From Paludibacteraceae bacterium (GTDB lineage Bacteria; Bacteroidota; Bacteroidia; Bacteroidales; Paludibacteraceae): a stretch of 18,536 bases of DNA. The stretch spans positions 1 through 18,536 of the forward strand of contig JAFYMM010000210.1 of NCBI GenBank assembly GCA_017550055.1, given 5' to 3'. The notes beneath the pieces were generated by a model that saw nothing but the letters and a program-made list of their open reading frames with translations, did no database searches and was not told the DNA's origin. Below are positions 13,983 through 18,536 of this stretch, in pieces (the first letter of the stretch is position 1; every line of letters begins with the position of its first letter). The translations under genes and the position numbers were made by a program.

Positions 13983-14022
13983 TTAGTTCTACTAGATTTT
14001 CTAGTTTTACTAGTTTCTAATA
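13983..14022 (+). repeat. 9-nt periodic CTAG repeats between skp2 and skp3
   Basis: The motif YTAG recurs at 13983, 13992, 14001 and 14010, always 9 nt apart (TTAG once, then CTAG three times). The units are TTAGTTCTA, CTAGATTTT, CTAGTTTTA and CTAGTTTCT. They fill the 52-nt gap and end about 10 nt before the skp3 start codon. Confidence 0.7.
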
Positions 14023-14031
14023 GTACAAAAT

Positions 14032-14565
14032 ATGAAAAAAATAATTTTAATAATAGTGTTATCCTTCATGGTAGGGGTAACACTTTATTCGCAAGATAGC
14101 CACTCTGTTGCGCAATCAAATTCTGAGGTTGTGCGTATTGCATATATCAATCGCGACTCGATTTTGGCTGCCATTCCTCAAGTAGAAGCAATAGAAAAAG
14201 AATTGTCGCAACTTGCAAAGGAATATGAAGTTGAGTTTGTGAAAATGACAAAAGAATATGAGAGTAAGGTTAAGTCTTATCTTGAACGTAATAAGCAGAT
14301 GTCAGAGCCTATAAAATTGGCTCGTCAAACTGAAATTACGGAGTTAGAGGCTCGCATGTCAATGTACAAAAAGCGTTATCAAGAAGAGCTTGCTAAGCAG
14401 AGAATTAAATTATATACTCCTGTCAATGAGTATATTGATAAGATAATTCGTGTTGTTTGCCAGCGTGAGCAAATAACTATTCTTTTTGATCAAGGGCAAC
14501 CTATTTATATGTCATCGCAATGTGTTGATTTGACTCCTTTAGTAAAAGCGGAATTAGAATTATGA
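14032..14565 (+). CDS. Skp/OmpH-family periplasmic chaperone, copy 3
   Basis: The 177-residue product has a signal peptide (MKKIILIIVLSFMVGVTLYSQ) followed by a short Ser/Gln-rich linker and the Skp opening VVRIAYINRDSILAAIPQVEAIEKEL. A charged coiled coil covers about 60-140 (TKEYESKVKSYLERNKQM, ELEARMSMYKKRYQEEL). The end, ITILFDQGQPIYMSSQCVDLTPLVKAEL, is the C-terminal strand part. C156 or thereabouts (SQCVD) is unusual for the family. The stop codon overlaps the murI ATG as ATGA, so translation of the two is probably coupled. In many Bacteroidota only two Skp genes follow bamA, so the third copy is worth noting. Confidence 0.9.
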   Translation: MKKIILIIVLSFMVGVTLYSQDSHSVAQSNSEVVRIAYINRDSILAAIPQVEAIEKELSQLAKEYEVEFVKMTKEYESKVKSYLERNKQMSEPIKLARQTEITELEARMSMYKKRYQEELAKQRIKLYTPVNEYIDKIIRVVCQREQITILFDQGQPIYMSSQCVDLTPLVKAELEL

Positions 14566-15374
14566 AAATCGGTATATTTGATTCGGGATATGGCGGTTTA
14601 ACTATTTTGGAGAAGATTCGCGCTCGTTTACCACAATATGATTATGTCTATTTTGGTGATAATGCGCGTACACCATACGGTTCACGTTCTTTTGAAGTTG
14701 TATATCAGTATACTTTAGAATGTGTTAAACATTTATTTGACGAAGATTGTCAGTTAGTTATATTGGCATGTAATACAGCTTCAGCTAAGGCATTGCGTAC
14801 TATTCAGCAGAACGATTTGCCTAATATTGCACCAAATCGTCGTGTGTTAGGTGTGATTCGTCCTACGGTTGAAGCTATTGGTGAAATTACCAAAACACGC
14901 TGTGTGGGGCTGGTTGCTACCGAAGGCACAATTCAAAGTAATTCTTATCCACTAGAAGTAGCTAAATTATTTTCAGATATAGAGGTTGTTGGACAAGCTT
15001 GTCCTTTATGGGTTCCTCTTATTGAAAGTAACGAGCATCATACTCAAGGAGCAAATTATTTTGTGCATAAGTATATCGATGCTCTTTTTGCTAAAAATGG
15101 TAATATTGACACTCTTATTTTGGGGTGTACGCATTACCCTTTATTGTTAAATCAGATAGAAAAGGCTGTGCCTGCGGGGGTTAATATACTTACACAAGGT
15201 GAAATAGTGGCAGCTTCGCTTGAAGATTATTTGTTGCGTCATCCAGAAACTGCATCTCTATGTTCGAAAGGAGGAACAGTACGTTTTTTGACAACTGAAT
15301 CTGTTGAGAAATTTGCATCTTCAGCATCGATATTTCTTAATCAGCCAATAATTGCAGAGCATATAACTATATAA
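14562..15374 (+). CDS. murI: Glutamate racemase
   Basis: The 270-residue enzyme interconverts L- and D-glutamate to supply D-Glu for peptidoglycan. IGIFDSGYGGLTILEKIRARLP holds the N-terminal Asp-Ser pair, YFGDNARTPYG is the substrate loop, C70 in ILACNTASAKALR and C189 in LILGCTHYPLL are the two catalytic cysteines. Both are present at normal spacing, so it should be active. The ATG lies inside the last codons of skp3. Its link with bamA, skp and uppS makes this operon serve both wall and outer membrane. Confidence 0.96.
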   Translation: MKIGIFDSGYGGLTILEKIRARLPQYDYVYFGDNARTPYGSRSFEVVYQYTLECVKHLFDEDCQLVILACNTASAKALRTIQQNDLPNIAPNRRVLGVIRPTVEAIGEITKTRCVGLVATEGTIQSNSYPLEVAKLFSDIEVVGQACPLWVPLIESNEHHTQGANYFVHKYIDALFAKNGNIDTLILGCTHYPLLLNQIEKAVPAGVNILTQGEIVAASLEDYLLRHPETASLCSKGGTVRFLTTESVEKFASSASIFLNQPIIAEHITI

Positions 15375-15402
15375 ATTGTGACTCTATTAAAATAAAAATT
15401 TA

Positions 15403-16167
15403 ATGAAATTAAAACTTAGTAAACCACTGATATTTTTTGATCTTGAAACGACAGGATTAAATATAATGACAGATAGGATTGTTGAAATTGCTTATCTTAA
15501 AGTTTATCCTAATGGCAATGAAGAGAGCAAAAAAATGCGTATTAATCCAGAAATCTCTATTCCTGCGGAATCAACGGAAGTTCATCATATAACAAATGAA
15601 GATGTGAAGGATTGCCCGACATTTAAACAAGTGGCACAATCTATAGCAAATGATTTTAAAGGTTGTGATATTGCGGGTTATAATTCTAATAGTTTTGATG
15701 TTCCATTTTTGGCGGAAGAGTTTTTGCGTGCTGAGGCGGATTTTGATTTTGCTAATAGCCGTTTTGTCGATGTGCAAGTTATATTTCATAAAATGGAAAA
15801 GCGTACTCTTGAGGCTGCATATCGTTTTTATTGTAATGCAGAGTTGACAGATGCACATAGTGCAGATTCTGATACTAGGGCGACTTATGAGGTTTTAATG
15901 GCTCAGCTCGATTGTTATCCCGAAATTCAGAACGATGTAGAGTTCCTTTCTAAATTCACAAAATTTAATCGTAATGTTGATTATGCAGGTCGTATAGTAT
16001 TAGATGATAATGGAGTTGAGATATTTAATTTTGGAAAACATAAGGGCAAGTCAGTTGAGCAAGTTTTGAGTGTTGAACCTGCCTATTATTCATGGATGAT
16101 GAATGGTGAATTTCCTTTGTATACCAAGAAGGTACTTACAGGGATACGCTTGAGAATGAAAAAGTAA
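15403..16167 (+). CDS. DnaQ-like DEDDh 3'-5' exonuclease with C-terminal DUF3820-type module
   Basis: The 254-residue product has the exonuclease fold of the DNA polymerase III epsilon family. Exo I is FFDLETTGL with D13 and E15, Exo II is GYNSNSFDVPFL with D99, and Exo III is H152-x4-D157 in DAHSADSDT, so all four acidic residues and the His are present. The C-terminal 60 residues (GRIVLDDNGVEIFNFGKHKGKSVEQVL and YYSWMMNGEFPLYTKKVL) form a small module seen at the end of many Bacteroidota exonucleases. No helicase or UvrC domain is attached, so it may be a proofreading subunit or a repair or RNA-processing nuclease; this is undecided. It is 28 nt after murI and ends in a hairpin terminator. 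Confidence 0.88.
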   Translation: MKLKLSKPLIFFDLETTGLNIMTDRIVEIAYLKVYPNGNEESKKMRINPEISIPAESTEVHHITNEDVKDCPTFKQVAQSIANDFKGCDIAGYNSNSFDVPFLAEEFLRAEADFDFANSRFVDVQVIFHKMEKRTLEAAYRFYCNAELTDAHSADSDTRATYEVLMAQLDCYPEIQNDVEFLSKFTKFNRNVDYAGRIVLDDNGVEIFNFGKHKGKSVEQVLSVEPAYYSWMMNGEFPLYTKKVLTGIRLRMKK

Positions 16168-16175
16168 TAAATATA

Positions 16176-16222
16176 AAATTAGCCCAATTAGTCAGATATG
16201 ATTAATTGGGCTAATTTGTTTT
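16176..16222. terminator. Terminator between the exonuclease and HhH genes
   Basis: A perfect 15-bp inverted repeat (16176-16190 and 16203-16217) encloses a 12-nt loop, followed on plus by GTTTTT. On minus the stem is followed by a weaker TTTTATATTT stretch. The right arm includes the TAG stop codon of the minus-strand HhH gene (16211-16213). Confidence 0.85.
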
Positions 16223-17113
16223 TAAATAAATTTTTACTTTTTCAAAACTTTCTTTGTCAAACTCTTTTAATTTTAGTAGTTCATCTAAATCTTCAATTTT
16301 GCCATTATGTTTTTTGTCCCAGCGTAAATTGTATATTGCTTTAGCTTGGTAATAAGAAATGTAAGGATGCTGATGTAAATGCTTAATTCCAGAATGATTA
16401 ATATTTATTTTTTTTATTGAGTCATGTTCAATACTGACATAAGGTATAATTTTATCAATTATCGAATCTGGTAAATTTTCAATTTCTCGTAATTGTTCAG
16501 CAGAATAGAAGCCGCCTAAATCTCTTCTGTATGCTACTATCATAGTCGCACGACTTTTTCCTATTTCTGGTAATTTACTTAATAGTGCGGTGTCGGCACT
16601 ATTGATTTCAAATGTAAAATATTCTTCTGGCTTATAGATTGTAGAACTATCTTTTATTGAAGGTTTGACTGAATGGAAAACCATGAAATCTTTTAATGAG
16701 TCAACTAATAACGTGTCAATTCCGTATATTGCTCTTAATTTTTTATGATTATAAATTTTTCCTTTATGTCTGCGATATTGTAACCAATTATGTGCCATAT
16801 AAGGTTGAAATCCAAGTTTTAGTATATGTATACTGTCAATGGTGTTAGGGTCGAATTCAAATTTTTCATGTGGTAAATTCATTGGGCGACGTGGCGAAAA
16901 TTCACGTTGACGTTGCCATTCGATAGAATCAAGTTTATTTTCAAAGTTTTTTATTTCGGCAATTGTTGTTGAGTCGGGTGTAAAACTAATATCTTTGTCA
17001 AAATTAAATTTTTTAATCCCCCAATTTATTGTAAAACATCCAATAATAAAACACGAGAGGACAACAAATATTATTTGTTGTCCTCGTGAGTATTTTATCT
17101 TATTTAAGTTCAT
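16211..17113 (-). CDS. Membrane-anchored helix-hairpin-helix protein (ComEA-like repeats)
   Basis: The 300-residue product has a basic N-terminus and one hydrophobic segment at about residues 12-33 (QQIIFVVLSCFIIGCFTI), probably a membrane anchor. Three ComEA-type HhH blocks follow at about 88-133, 168-222 and 236-294, each with the pattern Asn/Asp-x-A/I-D-x-x-x-L-x-x-L-P/G (FDPNTIDSIHILKLGF, FEINSADTALLSKLPEIGKSRA, ININHSGIKHLHQHPYIS). ComEA uses such motifs to bind DNA outside the membrane, but many Bacteroidota carry this kind of protein without a known role, so DNA uptake is only a possibility. It begins 47 nt after the asparaginase gene and is probably cotranscribed. A long inverted repeat covers codons 10-19. 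Confidence 0.85.
   Translation of the reverse strand: MNLNKIKYSRGQQIIFVVLSCFIIGCFTINWGIKKFNFDKDISFTPDSTTIAEIKNFENKLDSIEWQRQREFSPRRPMNLPHEKFEFDPNTIDSIHILKLGFQPYMAHNWLQYRRHKGKIYNHKKLRAIYGIDTLLVDSLKDFMVFHSVKPSIKDSSTIYKPEEYFTFEINSADTALLSKLPEIGKSRATMIVAYRRDLGGFYSAEQLREIENLPDSIIDKIIPYVSIEHDSIKKININHSGIKHLHQHPYISYYQAKAIYNLRWDKKHNGKIEDLDELLKLKEFDKESFEKVKIYLKTN
17052..17088 (-). repeat. Long inverted repeat inside the 5' end of the HhH gene
   Basis: A perfect 14-bp inverted repeat (17057-17070 and 17072-17085) with a single central base extends outward to 17052 and 17088 if a 2-nt bulge is allowed. It codes for the start of the membrane segment, beginning about 28 nt inside the coding region. In the mRNA it could fold into a stable hairpin near the start codon. 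Confidence 0.75.
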
Positions 17114-17160
17114 TGAATGTTCTTTGTAAAAAATTAGAACTAATGAGAATAATTTTCAAT

Positions 17161-18195
17161 TTAAATAGTCATTTCGCCACGGAGCGGTATGGCCATTTCA
17201 CGTTTTACATCTTCGGCTGAATTATATTTACCAAGTAGGAACATCAATTTTGCCACAGCTGCTTCTATTGTCATATCATGACCTGATACAACCCCTGCTT
17301 TAATGAGATTTACACTAGCTTCATAGTGTCCCATTTCTACAGAGCCTGCGCGACATTGGGTTACATTCACAGTTACTATGCCTGACGCAGTTGCTTCGCT
17401 AATAATATCGCATAACCATTGAGCTGTAGGAGCATTGCCCGAGCCAAAAGTTTCTAATACTACAGCACGTAGTCCTGCAATAGAATATATGGCTTTAACT
17501 GTTTCTGGACGAATTCCAGGGAACATTTTTAATACCACTATATTGTCGTCAAAATGATTAGCAACTGTGAGTTGTGCGTTATTTGCTTCACGATGAATAT
17601 TGTGTTCGTAATATTTCAAATGCACGCCTGCACGCACTAATTCAGGGTAATTAAAAGAAGCAAATGCATCAAAATCCTCTGCGTTACGTTTCGTAGTACG
17701 ATTGCCACGCATCAATTTTCCCTCAAACATTAGGGCAACTTCTGGTACCATAGCTTCGCCATGTTCATTTTTTGCTGCAGCTAATTCGATAGCCGTAATC
17801 AAATTTTCTTTTGCGTCACTTCTTAATACGCCTACAGGCAATTGTGACCCAGTGAAAATTACAGGTTTTGTCAATCCATCAAGCATGAATGATAAAGCCG
17901 CAGCCGAATAGGCCATAGTGTCAGTGCCATGTAGTACGACAAAGCCATCAAAGTCATTGTAATGAGTTTCTATATGATGAGCTATTTCAATCCAATTTTT
18001 TGGTTGAATGTCACTTGAATCAATAAGTGGAGAGAATGATACAGACGCAATGTTCACATGTAACATTTGCAATTCTGGGATAAAGCTTAAAACTTGTTTA
18101 GTGTCTAGTGGAGCAAGCGAATGATTTGAACTATTTTCGCCCATACTGATAGTGCCACCAGTAAATATTAAAAGAACTGAACTTCTATTTTCCAT
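17161..18195 (-). CDS. ansA: Type I L-asparaginase
   Basis: The 344-residue enzyme hydrolyses L-asparagine to aspartate and ammonia. LLIFTGGTISMG carries the nucleophile Thr (T15) and LHGTDTMAYSAAAL the second Thr-Asp pair (T91, D92). FTGSQLPVGVLRSDAKENL supplies the conserved Lys. No signal peptide is present, which indicates the cytoplasmic type I enzyme (AnsA) rather than the exported type II. I chose the ATG at 18195: an upstream in-frame TTG at 18216 lies inside the -7 promoter element. The gene is likely the first of a two-gene unit with the HhH protein, and lies 65 bp from the stop of folK. Confidence 0.94.
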   Translation of the reverse strand: MENRSSVLLIFTGGTISMGENSSNHSLAPLDTKQVLSFIPELQMLHVNIASVSFSPLIDSSDIQPKNWIEIAHHIETHYNDFDGFVVLHGTDTMAYSAAALSFMLDGLTKPVIFTGSQLPVGVLRSDAKENLITAIELAAAKNEHGEAMVPEVALMFEGKLMRGNRTTKRNAEDFDAFASFNYPELVRAGVHLKYYEHNIHREANNAQLTVANHFDDNIVVLKMFPGIRPETVKAIYSIAGLRAVVLETFGSGNAPTAQWLCDIISEATASGIVTVNVTQCRAGSVEMGHYEASVNLIKAGVVSGHDMTIEAAVAKLMFLLGKYNSAEDVKREMAIPLRGEMTI

Positions 18196-18213
18196 AAATT
18201 TGAATTTATGTCG

Positions 18214-18244
18214 CAAAGGTACAATAAAAAATGCAATTATGCAA
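18214..18244 (-). promoter_or_regulatory. Asparaginase promoter (TTG-N20-TACCTTTG)
   Basis: On minus, TTG (18244-18242) is followed after 20 nt by TACCTTTG (18221-18214), a full Bacteroidetes consensus. The leader would be only about 12 nt. The element overlaps the longest open frame of the asparaginase gene and so fixes its start at the ATG at 18195. Confidence 0.78.
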
Positions 18245-18260
18245 TAGTAAATATATCAAT

Positions 18261-18536
18261 TTATTGTTGTGGTAATATATGAATTACAGATGTATCTTCG
18301 GATACATTTTTTAGCTCTGTGGCTGTAAGTTTTAATATTGGATGTTGCCAATTTGGAGCAATATCAACTAATGGATATAGTACAAAATTACGTTTGTGCA
18401 TCAACTTGTGCGGTAATGTAAGTGTTTGTGTATCTATAATTTGGTTATTGTAGTCAATTATATCAATGTCAATGATACGGTCGGCGTATGCGGTGGTAGT
18501 TTTGGCTGTACGGCCTAAGTTGCGTTCTATTTTTTG
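18261..18536 (-). CDS. folK: 2-amino-4-hydroxy-6-hydroxymethyldihydropteridine diphosphokinase, C-terminal part (truncated by window)
   Basis: Reading minus from the window end, the frame is open for 91 residues to a TAA at 18261. The visible part starts near the ATP/pterin site with LGRTAKTTTAYADRIIDIDII, which contains the metal-binding D-x-D pair of HPPK. It continues with LTLPHKLMHKRNFVLYPLVDIAP, the second HPPK signature (LPHPxxxxRxFVLxPLxxIAP). The enzyme pyrophosphorylates 6-hydroxymethyl-dihydropterin in folate synthesis. In the second signature the residue after PHK is L rather than the usual P or R, a minor change. The N-terminal part is beyond the window. Confidence 0.93.
   Translation of the reverse strand, partial: QKIERNLGRTAKTTTAYADRIIDIDIIDYNNQIIDTQTLTLPHKLMHKRNFVLYPLVDIAPNWQHPILKLTATELKNVSEDTSVIHILPQQ

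Noticed and set aside
18196..18216. Seven-residue N-terminal extension of asparaginase from a TTG
   Set aside because: The TTG is part of the -7 promoter element TACCTTTG, so it would lie upstream of the transcript start.

Overview
The window looks like a core chromosomal segment of a low-GC Bacteroidota genome, most likely order Bacteroidales; the family cannot be resolved from sequence alone. Three things point there. Promoters carry the Bacteroidetes -7 element TAnnTTTG and starts lack Shine-Dalgarno sequences. The run porG-like, uppS, bamA, three skp/ompH copies and murI is the Bacteroidota envelope-biogenesis cluster. The PASTA protein, RluD and Ddl are also grouped in the way I know from this phylum. 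I see no rRNA, tRNA, transposase, integrase or CRISPR array.

Layout. At 1-825 lies the C-terminal end of a repeat-rich protein resembling PorW/SprE, converging on miaB (882-2201, minus) across a bidirectional terminator. A divergent promoter region separates miaB from rpmH (2477-2635). After the rpmH terminator comes a probable operon on plus: a membrane-anchored protein with three PASTA domains (2828-3622), an RluD-family pseudouridine synthase, D-alanine--D-alanine ligase and an all-trans polyprenyl diphosphate synthase. An uncharacterised 252-residue protein (6834-7592) then converges on a stand-alone NatA-like ABC ATPase (7640-8548, minus).

The longest unit runs from 8858 to about 16167 on plus: PorG-like barrel, UppS, BamA, Skp1, Skp2, Skp3, MurI and a DnaQ-type exonuclease. 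Several junctions are 4-bp ATGA overlaps. It joins undecaprenyl carrier synthesis, D-Glu supply and outer-membrane protein assembly with its periplasmic chaperones; Ddl adds D-Ala-D-Ala to the same peptidoglycan theme. The exonuclease converges on a minus-strand pair, a type I asparaginase followed by a helix-hairpin-helix membrane protein. The window closes with the C-terminal part of folK (minus).

Almost every gene is recognisable housekeeping. The least explained signals are non-coding. Short tandem arrays with unit lengths of 7, 9 or 11 nt sit in the leaders or intercistronic gaps just before start codons (PASTA gene, ddl, the 252-residue protein, the ABC ATPase, skp3). The two 11-nt arrays share orientation, a common core and the same 35-nt distance to the start codon. 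Other items worth a look are a G8 tract inside the uncharacterised gene, a long palindrome inside the 5' end of the HhH gene, and a Tyr/Asn-rich insertion in BamA. I did not find a clear undescribed multi-gene system.
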